Source of the DNA: Cynocephalus volans
Taxonomy: Eukaryota > Chordata > Mammalia > Dermoptera > Cynocephalidae
NCBI RefSeq assembly: GCF_027409185.1
Contig: NC_084463.1
Coordinates: 67,255,852 to 67,319,851 of the forward strand
Direction of reading: 5' to 3'
Length of the DNA stretch: 64,000 bases
The position numbers were made by a program, and so were the translations under genes. The notes under the pieces are model-generated. The model worked only from the letters and a program-made list of their open reading frames with translations. It was not told the DNA's origin and searched no databases. Position 1 is the first letter of the stretch, and every line of letters begins with the position of its first letter. Below are positions 24,961-37,323 of this stretch, piece after piece.

Positions 24961-25647
24961 AGACCTCCACAAGTCCCGGGGATCCAAAAGGAAAGCGTGT
25001 GTAGAGCGTTGGTCCTGTCAGAAATTCTCACTGCCGTTGTCAATGGCTCTGAGGCAAAAGATTTTGGAAGAGGACCAAAGTGTCTGCGAAGTTGGGCTTA
25101 GTATATTATAAAGTCCAGCCACTTCAATCAAGGACCTTAAAGATGTTAGAGAAATATGATGAAATCTTTTCTATTTGATTAATTTAATTTATTCATTTGT
25201 AAATAAGAAAACTGATCCTTGTAGCGAATTGACAGATCTTGATCAAAGTCAGAGAGTGACACGTGACTGCAGTCCCATGCTATTTCTAAATTTAGCTCTT
25301 TAGCTAGTAAAGCCTAAACCAGTTTTTAAGTGAGAACAGATGACTTCCTAGGGTTTTCAAATAACCTTAAATTATAAAAGTACTGCGTATCTAAAGCAAG
25401 TTCGGTTGCTTGAATTGTGAATATCTGATGCTTTGGCATGCTTTAGTTAGTCACGAATTATCGCAAAATATTCTCATTCACAACTGCCCAATTCTACTAT
25501 TTCCCTTCTATGCTCAAGGATATAAGAACGTCTAGGGGGAAAAAACACCCGAAGAAAAATTTCCTAATATAATAGAAACATCTGCACAGAAGAAATTCCC
25601 TGTAGGCTAATTCAGTGACTCACTGAGCTTCCAGAGTTCTTTAAAGT

Positions 25648-25755
25648 CATTATCACAGGCTGTCAGGTTAACACAGTTGGTCAGTGTGGTGTTATAATAC
25701 CAAGGCCAAGGTTTTGGATCCCCATACCGGCCAGCCGCCAAAAAAAAAGAAAAGA
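25648..25755 (+). mobile_element. CYN SINE, monomer (diverged)
   Basis: Plus-oriented tRNA-like unit: gttggtcagtgtggtgttat, accaaggccaaggttttgga, ending ggccagccgccaaaaaaaa. Confidence 0.75.
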
Positions 25756-27500
25756 AAAATCATTATCACAATCATAAGAAGCAGGGGGCTGAGTTTTAGT
25801 TCCCTTTCATGTAGTTACCTTGATGAATTAATATACAATAGCTATGAATAATAAACTATAAAAGTATAGTCATGGAAGCATTATGTATACTGGTACTTAG
25901 CTTTTAATCTAGTTTAAGAATATAAATTCAAAACAACAAAACAACACAACATGAATGTACTTAATGCCACTGAAATGTATATTTACAAGTGACTATAATG
26001 GTACATTTGTGTATATTTTACCACAATTTTAAAAATTAAAATTAAAAAACCACAAAACTAAGCCAGTAAATAATTCAGAACAAAATTTTCTAATTGTAGG
26101 GAATGAAATATAAAAACACGTTTAAGGTATACTACCTTGTTTATATATTCCTTTTTTAAAAAAGCTATTTGTAATGAAGTCGCTGTCTGAATTACTAAAA
26201 AAAAAATTACAATAGTTACTATTTGAGTATTCTTTATGTAATTTCTACTTAGGCTCAGACTTTCTTATGGTTCTAATACATGTTGAAATCTATGAATTCT
26301 TCAAAAGAAAAAGGTATCTTTCTTTAAAGTAGCCACAAGGGATCACTGAAGCTCAAAACCCTCACGTGTTTATTCATTTATAAGCATGAGTTTAAATCTA
26401 GAAATGAGCTTAAATTACTAGGAAAGAGAACTCAAAAGAACTTCTGGGTGGTTTCATAGAAATCTTTTCTTCCTTCCTTCTCTCTGTTGTCCTGTCCACT
26501 CATTTTCTTCCTCTTTTTTTTCTCTCTCTTCTTCTTTTTCTTATCATATTTCTTATAATATTTATGAAATTAACATTATTGCTTTCCAGTTGGAAGGCAA
26601 AGATTTTTCTTTATAAACCATGTAAAGACGAGATAAAGCAGCAAAATGAATTGGTATGAGAGAAGGGGAAATATTCATAGTGCAGGGGAAAAGTAGTCAC
26701 AATTACATGACATTTTTTTCCTCTGCTGCTTTGGCACTGGGACAAACTCCAACAGTGGACAAGACTGCCCCTTGGATGTGATCATGAAATCTTTTAAAAT
26801 CGTGCCAAATATCTCATGTAGTAGAAACCAACGCCACACATGAGGAGTGGGTGTAGGTCAGAGGCCTGCAGTGGCCAGAAGGAAGCCGTAGGGACCTTTA
26901 AGCAGGCGTCAATATTCCTGTTGATGTTTGACGAGCCTGGGGGAAGGGAGCTGGCACTTCAAATAATTCTTTGCACAGAAATCTGTCCTCACCCCCAAGA
27001 CTCCTTTTAAGGATTTCCCTGTTGCTTTCTTAAGAGGGGCTTATCAATCCACTATGCTAGTAGCAGTGAATGATTGTTCAAAAATCAAGATAAGGGCCCA
27101 TATCGGTCTGAATTAGAATTTCCCTTATTCCTGCTTTGATATGCTAAATGATACAGGATTCTCTCTTTCTATAGGGCAATTTAAATTTGTTAGCAAAAGA
27201 ATTATGTAATGTTGGTACTGATGTCTTGGTAAACTGCTTTCAAAAACAAAAATCCAGTAATCAATCAATCTCTGATTTGTAGAATTTGCCAGTTTCCGGT
27301 GCTGAAAATACTCTCACCATGGTCAGTGTTAAGGGACCAATGTGATGTCTTTACATGTGAAGCTGGGAGCAAAAGTCCAATGGAGAGCTGGTAGGAGTGG
27401 GCTCTAGAACATCACTGAGCACTCTATTCTTAGAGAAGTTGTGTTTGTGAACTCTAAGCTTGCCATTGTAGGACCCCTGCTCTTGGATACTTGCACTTTA
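25756..27500. other. Intergenic, old L1 tail only
   Basis: An old L1M tail is visible at about 25930-26050. The rest is unassigned. I see no exon between the C11orf65 promoter and the POGLUT3 3' region. Confidence 0.5.
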
Positions 27501-27503
27501 TTT

Positions 27504-27592
27504 TTTATTTCAGTGGCTGACGTCGGGATCTGAACCTTCAGCCTTGGGGTTACGACACCACACTCTAACCAACTGAGCTAACCAATTTACGT
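27504..27592 (-). mobile_element. CYN SINE, monomer
   Basis: The plus strand reads gtggctgacgtcgggatctg to ctaaccaactgagctaacca, the complement of the single tRNA-Ile-like unit. Confidence 0.75.
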
Positions 27593-28118
27593 TGGATCCT
27601 GCATTTAACAGTTGTAGAGTTTAGAGGGAACAGAAAACTTTCATTGTGGCAATGAGAACAGAATCTCGTAATAGCCTTCCCTTTACAAGTCTTTATGTCA
27701 CCCCAAATTATTCCAAATCAGGGAGTCACTTAGTGAAACACCCCAGTTTTAAATGATAGAAAAGTGGGGCAGAGGACAAGGAATTTTTCTTGGAGGATAC
27801 ATTTAGCTCCCATCAGGTGGCAGGTTCCTTCCTTTTCCATCCCATTGCTACAGTGCTAGTGGTACTAGCAATGCAGGTTTTGGCAGGAGGGTTCTCATTA
27901 TACTTTGGGGACAGGAAAGTTGAGCAGATGGAGTGAGGTGTAAAGGGGAAACAATCTTCATGTTTCTCTAGCTGATTCATTTGTCATCTGAAGCTTGGTA
28001 CTTCTGGCTGCCCACTAGTTAACAATAAAGGTGTGGATAATAACCCTTGGAAACCATGGATGGAGGCTTACTCTGTGCCTATTTACTACATGCCCTGTAC
28101 TAAATTATTAGGACCACT

Positions 28119-28286
28119 TTTTTTTTTTTTAAAGATGATTGGTAAGGGGATCTTAACCCTTGACTTGGTGTTGTCAGCACCACTCTCCCAAGTGAGCTAA
28201 CCGGCCATCCCTATATAGGTTATCTGAACCCATGGCCTTGGTGTTATCAGCACCCCACTCTCCCAAGGGAGCCATGGGATGGCCCT
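28119..28286 (-). mobile_element. CYN SINE, dimer
   Basis: Minus-oriented dimer. T12 at the low end is the tail, and the second unit lies at about 28215-28286. Confidence 0.85.
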
Positions 28287-28289
28287 CCT

Positions 28290-29680
28290 GCACTAAATTA
28301 AATAGGATTTGGTCAATGCAGATCTTTACTGAGAGGCTCAGGTGTTTGTCCCAAACCTTGTGGAGTGGGGATAATATTGCTACCTCATACCCTTACAACA
28401 AGCCTCCTGGCTTAGGTGGTCCTCAGTTCCCAGGCCCTCAGGCATGCTGTAGTATTATGAAGACTATATCTGGTCTTTGTCTCTGATTCCTGGCGCACGG
28501 CTCCAAAAACCTTTTGAATTTCCTGAGTGATAGGAATGTTCTTTTTATACTAATGAGGTACTTGTGGTGGGCCCTTAGATGGCTTCAGATGAGGGATGAT
28601 CACCAGATAGACCAAGCACATGATTAGAGGGTTGTCACTTTCAGCAACCTTGTCCTATATATATATCCTTTATACTAAAACTGTAATCATTATGCTTTCC
28701 TGAGTTTTGTGAGTTGTTCTGGTGAATCATCCAATGGGGGGGTGGTCATGGGAATCTCTGAATTTTTAGCCAGTTGGTTAGAAGTGTAGGTGGCCTGAGA
28801 ACCTCACTTGCAGCTGGTGTAAGGGCAGTCTTACAAAAGACTGAGGCTTTAAACTTGTGGAGTCTCCTGCTAATGGGTGGTTAGCATAAGAATTGCATTG
28901 AAGTACACTCAGTTGGAAACAAAACAGAACAGGGGTCTTGCAAAAATATTCTTTTATGACTAACCCTCTTCCCCTCTTTCCCTCCCTTCTGGCTGTCTTG
29001 TTTCCCTCTACATATGCTATCACCATCCCCGCCCACTTCCAGGATTTGCTGTCTTCCTACACAATAAAGAAACCCCAGTTTTTTACCTTCCTTCTGTCTA
29101 AGAAATGTTTCAGTGTAAGGTATCAGCTTAAAGTTAGCGTCTCCCACTTCCACACAACTCTACAGAGTACTTGGTTTAGAAGAGACTTGGTTTTGATCTG
29201 TGTCTGGAACAGCTCCACGAGATGTTGGAATGGGCTGGGGGCAGCAGTGGTTGGGAAACAATAAACAGTGACTCCGTGCATAAAAGAAGGATTTTTATCC
29301 TAGGGTCTGGCTAATTTTCTTGCCAACTATTTGAAGTCAAACACACCTCACCACCACAAGGATGATTTCCTTTCCCTCCAAACAAGAACTTTATATTTCT
29401 TTATATTTCTTCCTTGGCCTTATTATGCCAGGAGACCATTTGTCCTCTGCCTATCCTTCTTACATTTTCATCATCAATTCAGAATAATGGTGTCTAGCCC
29501 ACATATCTTCTCTCTAATATTAGATTTCTGCCTACTAGGGATTGAATGGTGGTGACAGAAGCTTTGGTTCATTTATTCATGAAGACATAATAGAATTAAA
29601 ATTATACCAACCCAGTTACAGAAATACCAGGCCTGTGGTGGTTACAACTTCTTTCTTAATTAAAAAAATTTGTCTTTTTC
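28290..29680. other. Intergenic, no gene seen
   Basis: Unassigned sequence. Open frames on both strands at 28780-29260 overlap one another and resemble no family I know. Confidence 0.45.
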
Positions 29681-30071
29681 AAATTTATATTTAGACATTT
29701 ACTTTATTTAAAAATATATATAATATGTTCTATCACATAAAATTCCAGACATAGATTTAAAAACAGCATAATGAAAAATATAAATATCTGTTTTCTTGTC
29801 TTATTTATATCTTTTGTGCATTTATTTTCCCAGGTTGGCATTTTTCTTTATTTTACAACTTTATATTCATACGTATAGTAAAAACAACTTAAGTATTATA
29901 GAAAGGTATAGAGCAAAAGGTAAAAATTCCCGTCTCTCCATCTTCTCCTCAGATTTGGTGAATCTCCTTCCAAACTTTCAACCACATGGATACATTTTTT
30001 TTTACATGAATGGTTTTACATTATACATGTTCTGTAACTTGTTTTTCAATGAACAATCTCATTGAAAACTT
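29680..30071 (-). mobile_element. Old L1M 3' sequence
   Basis: Complement of L1M-type 3' text (cttgtcttatttatatcttt ... acatgaatggttttacatta). It is interrupted at its end by a CYN SINE. Confidence 0.5.
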
Positions 30072-30231
30072 TTTTTTATCTTTTTTATTTTTTATTTTTT
30101 TTGTCGTTTCTTCGTGACCGGCACTCAGCCAGTGAGTGCACCGGTCATTCCTATATAGGATCCGAACCCGCGGCGGGAGCGTCGCCGCGCTCCCAGCGCA
30201 GCACTCTACCGAGTGCGCCACGGGCTCGGCC
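30072..30231 (-). mobile_element. CYN SINE, GC-rich subfamily
   Basis: Minus orientation with an intact B-box region and the cgcggcgggagcgtcgccgc segment. Target duplication gaaaactttttt lies on each side. Confidence 0.88.
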
Positions 30232-30779
30232 CGAAAACTTTTTTAAAAAGTTTTTTAAAAACCGTTTTTTTTTTTTTTTTTTTTTTTTAAAGTCTATGGC
30301 AGAGTTAGTGAGGTGGAGGATTACCTAGACTAAGGCTGCTTGCTCTCTATAGAATTTCTTGAGGTTTTCCACTTTATTTCTCCAGCACACCTTTTCTATT
30401 CCACTCCCTGAAGCTGTCTGGTTTGTCTCATCTTGCTTTTAACTAATAGGCCTGTTTGGCAGCAAGTTATAATAATTTTAAAATTTTAAGATATTTCTAA
30501 CATAATACCATTAGCCATCAGGACCTAGGGTTGGAGGACAGAGAGGTATGAGGAAAGCAACTTTTCTTGCCAAAATCCCAGTTCTGACAAGCCCCAACTC
30601 TTTGTACAATATATGTAAGACATGGATTCATTAGGATACAGTCTCAGGACAGCTTGCTCTTTATTTTATATTTGTGAACTTGTGGTTTTGAACAATTGAT
30701 GGGTATTAGAGTTTGCCTTGGATACTTGGCTTTCATTGCACTGTTCTGAAATTTGGTTTTGTTTTTGTCTAGTTAAAAA

Positions 30780-31981
30780 AATCCTGTGTTTTTATTGTTC
30801 TTCAAAAAGAATAAATATGACTGCTTTAAAGTGATTACATTGTTCTCCAGATTAAGTAAATATTTTAATCAGGGGAGTAAACATTTTTAAATTGGGAGTG
30901 TGGATAGCTCTTGTTCTAGAGCGTGTTAGTGAACTAAATCTTAGATTGGTGGCACTACAAGAAGTATGTAATGAATTTCTGGGCTATGAGAGTTGTAAGT
31001 CTTGACCCTGTCCTCAAAAGCAAGGAAATTTCCAAGGTCTTAATCTTAGCACTGAAACTGACTGAAATAGAGGAAGGGTGGAGTGAGGAATGGGTGTTTG
31101 CCTCTGATGCAGGCTTATGAGCAAAACCCACGATACCAGGATTCCTGAAGTTGTTGCAGGGGTTTTCAATATTTTCAAGAATCCCTTTTCAAGGTTAGAA
31201 AGAATTAAAGATCCCAACCTGACTACAGCTATCTTTTATCTAAATTTTTATATAGATAATAAATGATGCGTTCAGGATACCTTCATCTACATTAATAACT
31301 GTGTTGTTCTTGATGGGTATATAACCCAGATACACTGGGAATTACTAGCTTAAGGCACAATAGCTCCTTAATTTTGTCTCAGGCCTTGATAAAATTTTAG
31401 TTAAAAAGATATGAGCAGTGCTTTAAAAAATATTCCCTCCAGTGTCCATGCTACTTTTAATAGCAGAGTCATCTAGTCTTCCTTAATTATTCCCATCAGA
31501 CCTTCCAAGAGGAGGCCGCCATTACCAAACAACAAAAGCAGCTTGTAACAGGAGAAATTATGCAGTGAGGGGGAAATAAACAAACAAACCCTACACAAAG
31601 ATTTTTCTCTTCACAATTGGAAGCGGAAGAGGGAAAGTGAAGAAGGTATAGAAATAAACCAATAAATATGATGTAAGCAGTTTCATTAAGGGTGATTTCT
31701 ATTTTGGCAAGCCTCTCTATCTGCTATGATGCCCAAGTTTTCTTTTTAGAGTCATTGTGATGCTGATAATAGCAGTTTTTACTCAAAGGAAATTTATATA
31801 CAAAGATTATTTGGTAATACTTGTTCAAATACTGCTATATCCATCCACATTATATAAAGCCACCAAGAGAGATGGTGCACTGGGTAAAGTCTTCTGTACT
31901 GTTCTTCACAGCTTAGATTCTATCTTAGGGCTTCTCATAAAGACGTAGCTGGCAAACCCCAAAGTAGGAATCTGGGCTTAC
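30780..31981 (-). other. POGLUT3: Likely POGLUT3 3' UTR
   Basis: This sequence follows the normal stop position and lacks obvious SINE or L1 insertions. A minus-strand AATAAA (plus-strand tttatt near 30790) is a candidate poly(A) signal. The end is a guess and the UTR could be longer. Confidence 0.35.
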
Positions 31982-32107
31982 TTAAAGCTCTTCTCTTAAA
32001 TGCTTTTTCCTGTGGCACTGGCAGATGGATGTGTTATCCTCTGGCTGAGGAACAAGTTCCATTCCATCACGTATTTCGGGTTTGCTGGACTGGCACTCAG
32101 CTTATTT
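31982..32107 (-). pseudogene. POGLUT3: POGLUT3 last coding exon with early nonsense codon
   Basis: The acceptor atatttcag is at 32108. The exon reads K-stop-A-E-C-Q-S-S-K-P-E-I-R-D-G-M-E-L, then VPQPEDNTSICQCHRKK and ends HLREEL with TAA at 31984-31982. The second codon (32104-32102) is TAA, where the family has Tyr (also Tyr in the paralogue POGLUT2). The downstream frame is clean, and the C-terminal REEL, a KDEL-type ER retention signal, is still encoded. The stop removes the last 40 residues and the retention signal. Confidence 0.9.
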
Positions 32108-32319
32108 CTGAAATATATGTTTGAAGGCAACTGAAGGATTAGTCCATACTTCATTCCAGTGACTTCTTCACCCCCAATCATGCCATCCTTGCTAGTTGCT
32201 GTGTATTTTCATTCTAAAACCAAAGGTCTGGCTTATTTCAGTCCTAAAGTACATTTTAACTTCAGTTATTATAGGCACTGCTCTAATATTTTATAATCTA
32301 GCAAGGAACCCCAACCTAC

Positions 32320-32424
32320 AATTTTTTTTTTTTTTTTGGTGGCTGACTGGCATGGGGATCCGAACCTGTATCCTTGGTGTTACAAGGCTGCGCTCTAACC
32401 AACTGAACTAACTGGCCAGCCCCA
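32320..32424 (-). mobile_element. CYN SINE, monomer, in POGLUT3 intron 7
   Basis: T-run at the low end, then the complement of one tRNA-Ile-like unit ending ctggccagcccc. Target duplication c(t/c)acaatttt. Confidence 0.8.
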
Positions 32425-33654
32425 GCCCACAATTTTATGTGTAGTTAGGAAACCTCTACAAAAGGGATGCCAAGCCAAATGTCCCTACTTGAAACAAACA
32501 GCAGCCCTCAGCATTTGTGCTCCACTTGTTAATGAATAATTAACTTCACTGACTACTCAAACCAGCAAACAAAGAAGGAAGCATCTCAAAATAAAGCTGG
32601 TAGTCTCACACCTCCTTCCCTAAGGCCTGTAGTCAAATTTTTTAAATGGTAACAGGCCAGTGAAATGTTCCTCCACACTGGCCACTGATTGAAATATTGC
32701 TATAAATTGGACATTTCAAGTCTGTGGTTCCATGTCCATTTAGCTGTATGTTCCTGGTACCGGGCCAAACCCAACCAAATGCTGACATGAGTTAGTGAAG
32801 CTAATTAATATTTTAAGAAAGAAACACCTACTATTAAAATTAAAGTTAGGCCAGCAGAGGGGATGAACCCATTTAAGGAAAGGAAGAACTGCTTCTAGTA
32901 AATGGTGTAATTTATCACTCATTTTTCTATAAGGGTAGTATCCAAAGGCATCTGAGGAAATTTACTTTTATTCTGTCCATAGAAAAACAAAGCTTAGGTT
33001 AAAAACAAAAACATAATTTCCTATTTTTTTCTTCCTGGCCAGATTTTACTGAGTAAAACACAAGGCAGTTACTCAAAGGACCAATCCTCAGATTCTCAAT
33101 AAACACTTGCACTTCAGAATTTAGCCCTAACATATTAGAACTATTATAAATATTTTTTATTTGCCTGATTGATTTCTGTAGCAAGCTAAATATTTACTTT
33201 CTGCCCTGTTCTGTGATAGCAAGGGCATGGATCTTCAATAGCAAGAACAAGGAGGCGACATTTTGAGAAGAGACATTAACCATCTCCAGCCCAATCCTCT
33301 TGTTTTCCAGATGAGGAAAGATGTTTATCTCTGAGGTTTAGAGAAATTACCTATACTAGGAATTCCACAAGGCATCTAATAAAAGAGAGCACTGACAAGA
33401 TGGGAGGAGCTTCTAATCAATATTTGTAAGGGCTCTAAGTATTGTTTTTCATAATAATGAATGAATATAAAAAAATATGGAGGTCACAAAGGGACTTAGC
33501 ACTGGTTCTATCATTCCATAGGCTGGTTCCTGGGCTTAGCCAGCCAGGCCATAGGCTGATCTCCAAGTCCTTCAGGAAGCACAGCACAAGGGGCTCAGAC
33601 CCAGCACGTGATCTGAGGACACCTGACCCAGCAGGACAGACACTCTGAACTGAC

Positions 33655-33759
33655 CTGTAGTACACTGTAATAGTAACAGTAAAGCCTGTGCGGCTGTAGT
33701 AGGTCCCTAGCAGTCAACTGCCCTTCTTTTGCAATCTTCTTGGCTTCTTCATCATTTTC
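33655..33759 (-). pseudogene. POGLUT3: POGLUT3 exon 7, open
   Basis: This exon is 105 nt (35 codons) and phase 0, with acceptor ctttcag and donor GTCAGT. It encodes ENDEEAKKIAKEGQLTARDL followed by LQPHRLYCYYYSVLQ, the C-terminal helical part of the CAP10 domain. No lesion is seen. Confidence 0.92.
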
Positions 33760-34204
33760 CTGAAAGATTAAAAAAAAGAATGAAAATTACTCCTGCAACT
33801 TACAATGAAAACAGGGGTGAGTGTGAGGTGAGACAGATGTGGGGTTGAATGTGAACAGTATGGAAGAGAAGGAAGATCATGGAAATGTAACTTAAGGATG
33901 AGGCCATGAAAATAGAGTACTTTCCTAGACATCTCTGTTAAAGAGAAATGAACACACGTTTGGACCCCAATTCTCAGTCCCCCACAGTGCATCAACCTAC
34001 ATGCAGCCTCTACTGTGACTATCTTGGTACTTTCCTAGCTGTCCAGGAAATAAGTTTGGGATTCATCATCTTTGTCCCCAGCCTAGCCCTCTCTCCATGA
34101 GAGCAGAATGAATCAATTTTCATGTTATAACATCTTTTAAAAGCTACATTTAGATATGCAGTTAGAGAAGATTTAACAACCACAATTACTTGAAGTTGAT
34201 ACGA

Positions 34205-34325
34205 CAAGCAAACAGAAAGGACATTGTTGGGGGGGAGGGGGGAGGGAGAAGGGAGGGAGGTTTTGGTGATGGGGAGCAATAATCAGCCACAATGTATATC
34301 GACAAAATAAAATTAAAAAAAAAAT
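34205..34325 (+). mobile_element. 5'-truncated L1 tail
   Basis: A G-rich stretch (34214-34262), then ggagcaataatcagccacaa and tgtatatcgacaaaataaaa with an A-tail. The same tail occurs inverted at 62640-62755, so this is a recently active L1 subfamily 3' end. Confidence 0.65.
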
Positions 34326-35079
34326 AGATATGCAGTTAGAGCCAAAAAGTTGTAATGGTAGTTATAAAAGACTATATTGTTGTTGTAATAAAAAAATTCA
34401 GTCATTAATATCCACAGTCTGTTCCTTCAGTAACAGGAATAGTCAGTGTTCCTAACTATACTTTTAGAAAATAGTTAATCTTCTACCATGTTGTCCAGAG
34501 GAAAAACCATTTGCAAGCAATGCTGGCTCTTATAAAGGGCCACAAAAAAAGATTGTGCCTCAGGCACACAGTTATTTCCATAACCATATATTGCTTCTTA
34601 GAAACTTAGAATAAAGACTTATAATGGAAGGGTAAATTTTAATAGTTTTATAATAAAACACAATAATTTTAAAATAATTTTCCTTTTCAGGAAACTTGTG
34701 ATTCTTGGGATGTTGTATAACATGCATTTGTTAAGAACTTGTGCCTTTTTTCTAACTGAGAAAAAGAAAAGTGTACCATAATTGCCTTAAATGTTTTCTT
34801 GTGCATAAAGTACTTTAACTCTGTGGTCTTTTCAATCTGTAATTTGCATTTCATGTGTTCTTGTTTGTGTGTATAAGTACGATTCATTTAGAAAATCTAT
34901 ATTCTATTTAACACTGGACTTCAAATCTTCAAAAAATCCTTGAAAATATTAATAGAGGTTATACAAAACAATTCTGATGTTGATTCTTTAGATATTTCAA
35001 GGGAACAAGAATTTCAGAAAATAACATTTCTTTTGGTTCCATTATATCAAATTAAATTGCCTTGTGTTCATAATAGCTG

Positions 35080-35685
35080 AGATATAGAATGAACCTAAAT
35101 ATCTGACAGATATGGGATAAAGAAAATGTGATATATGTACACAAATAATGTACACTACTCAGCCATAAAAAACAATGAAATACTGCCATTCGCAGCAGCA
35201 CAGATAAGCTTGGAGAAAACTATATTAAGTGAAATAAGCCAGGCACAGAAACAGAAATACCACATGTTCTCATATGTGGGAGCTAAAATAAATAAATAAA
35301 TAAATAAATAAAACTGAACTTTTAGGAGGAGACAGTAGAACTGTGGTTACTAGAGGCAGGAAAGGGGAGGAGAAAGAGGGGATAGTGGGAGGTTGGTTAA
35401 AGGACACAAAATTACAGCTAGATAGGAAAAATAAGTTCTATTGGTGTATAGTTGAGCTAGGCATCTATAATTAACAATAATTTACTGCATGCAATCAAAC
35501 AGCTACGAGAGGAGATCCAATGTCCACATCACAAAGAAATGATTAAGTTTTGCATTGATGATGAATATGCTAATTACCCTGATTTGGTCATCACACATCA
35601 TATACATGTATTGAAATATAACTCTGTACCTCGCAAATATGTATAATCAATATATTTCAATAAAAAATAAATAAATAAACTGTGT
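35080..35685 (+). mobile_element. L1 3' end in POGLUT3 intron 6
   Basis: Plus-oriented L1 3' text (ataccacatgttctcatatg, tgggagctaaaataaataaa), an (AAAT)n patch at 35287-35312, and a tail of aataaaaaataaataaataa. It lies just below exon 6. Confidence 0.85.
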
Positions 35686-35759
35686 TGTGATAGAACTCAT
35701 GTAACTAATACTGGTGAATTTGTTATTCCCTAAAGAAATGAAAATTGCAGGAAGTGTAC

Positions 35760-35954
35760 CTTGGCCCATTTAATTTTCTCTAGTAAATCACTAAGATTTC
35801 TTTTAATTGGAACATAATGTTTCCAAGCCTTTAGTGCCCAGTAGAAATGTTCATAATATGGTGACTCCTGCTTCAGAACCAGACTGTCGCCCAGCATGAG
35901 ATATGGGTATCTATAAGCAGCCACGGTCCCATCCACATTCACTTGATACTTGTA
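35760..35954 (-). pseudogene. POGLUT3: POGLUT3 exon 6 (catalytic core), open
   Basis: This exon is 195 nt, phase 0 at both ends, with acceptor ccttccag and donor GTACAC. It is open: [20 protein letters not shown], then [19 protein letters not shown] and [21 protein letters not shown]. This is the most conserved part of the CAP10/GT90 domain, including the nucleotide-sugar binding DGTVAAYR motif region. It is intact in isolation but lies downstream of several frame breaks and next to the missing exon 5. Confidence 0.92.
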
Positions 35955-36359
35955 CTGGAAGGTTAAAAACAAACATAAACAAACAAAGCTTTTATTTTTT
36001 AAGCAGTCATTTGCTTCACTTCTGCTTCTCATCAACGCTGTAATTAATGCTAAATACAAAGGAATTACTTTCCATTTTCCAACTTTTGTGTTTCACAGTT
36101 TTATTTTATAACTTATGTTTCTTTTTGAATTAAAATCATAAACAGCCTTTAGCAGATCAATTTTAAGACATACAATGCATTTAAAGATAAGATAATAAAT
36201 AATTTTTGGAAATAGGAATGAATACCTCTTTCAATTACGTCTGTGTAATGGAGAATCCCGATTTCTGTAACCAGGTAGGAAAACTATTTTTGAAAGTTCT
36301 ATCTTTATTCAAGATGAGTATTGATAAAAATTTACACTTTCATTTTTCCATAATATTAT

Positions 36360-36500
36360 TTGTTCTTTATACTCAACCTATGAAACAGGAAGGCACTATC
36401 TCTATTTTACAGTTTTAGAGCTGAGACAGAAATCTGGAGAATTTTAAGTACTTGTGCAAGATGCCAGCAACACAGTAGGTATATTTCAAACACCTGTCAA
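36360..36500 (+). mobile_element. MIR fragment
   Basis: Diverged MIR core (tctattttacagttttagag, cttgtgcaagatgccagcaa). Confidence 0.5.
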
Positions 36501-37157
36501 TGTTTGAAAGGATAAATCATGAGGCATAGAAGCTGGAGGCAGTCAATATCTATTATTTTAGCACACTTTTCAGGAATTCACTGTTATCAAATTAAAAGTA
36601 GGTCAGTTTTCATTTCATGTTATCTTTAGATAGTTTACAAAAAGTCCCTGGTCTTGTCTACCAAATAAGTCCACCAAACCACTATAAACAGTAATAGAGG
36701 CTATAAAGACAAGGCAGGGCTTTTTCTGCTCATACAGTTTGGTTTAATAAAAAGTTGTGTTGTATCATAAATCTAAGGCCATCAATCAGGGAGAAAGGAA
36801 TTCAGATTTTAAAGGAACAAGAGAGGCAGAAAAAGGAAAGGAAGAATTCCTTACAAAGTGTTGGAAGTAGTAATATTAAAATTATATCACTATCACAATT
36901 CTCTTATATTTGCTTATAATTTTTAATTTTCAAAATTCTCTCATTTCATCTGGTAACATAAAGGCATTGGAGTCAAAATTATGTTAAGTGGCAACTTCAC
37001 CAAATACATATTTTCAAATTGTATTTGCAAGTGACCAACTCAAAGGAGACTCAGTTAAGGTAGGATTAGAAGATACTAAACAAACCACTTCAGCATTTAG
37101 GGTGCTGTTTTTCTCTTTTCTTGGTTATAAAATAAGAAGAATGGTTATTTAAATATG

Positions 37158-37243
37158 TTAGAGGTCTTCAAAAAGTTAATGGAAAGATTCTTATCATCTT
37201 TTAATTCCATTTTTTCCATGGACCTTTTGAAGTACCCTCATAC
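37158..37243. mobile_element. Mariner-like MITE, second copy
   Basis: Ends gaggtcttcaaaaagttaat and accttttgaagtaccctc are inverted repeats flanked by TA. The element is about 86 bp and noncoding, and lies between POGLUT3 exon 4 and the expected exon 5. Confidence 0.65.
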
Positions 37244-37323
37244 ACATTTACTCTCTCTGACTGAACATACTCTTCACCTTTTTTACCTCTAAACTTTTTC
37301 TTAGAGAATTAACCTTAATTTAC

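Larger units (their letters stand above)
35955..37323 (-). other. Interval where POGLUT3 exon 5 should lie; none seen
   Basis: Exon 5 should encode about 66 residues between ...SIQGNTG and YKYQVNVDG, including the conserved R-G-R-D-S-R stretch of the CAP10 domain. I read this 1.37-kb interval on the minus strand and found no match. It holds MIR-like sequence (about 36360-36500), a mariner-like MITE (37158-37243) and unassigned AT-rich DNA. Exon 5 appears deleted, although an assembly deletion cannot be excluded. Confidence 0.65.

Noticed and set aside
28778-29264. Overlapping open frames on both strands as a candidate gene
   Set aside because: No splice support, no family resemblance, strands mutually exclusive.
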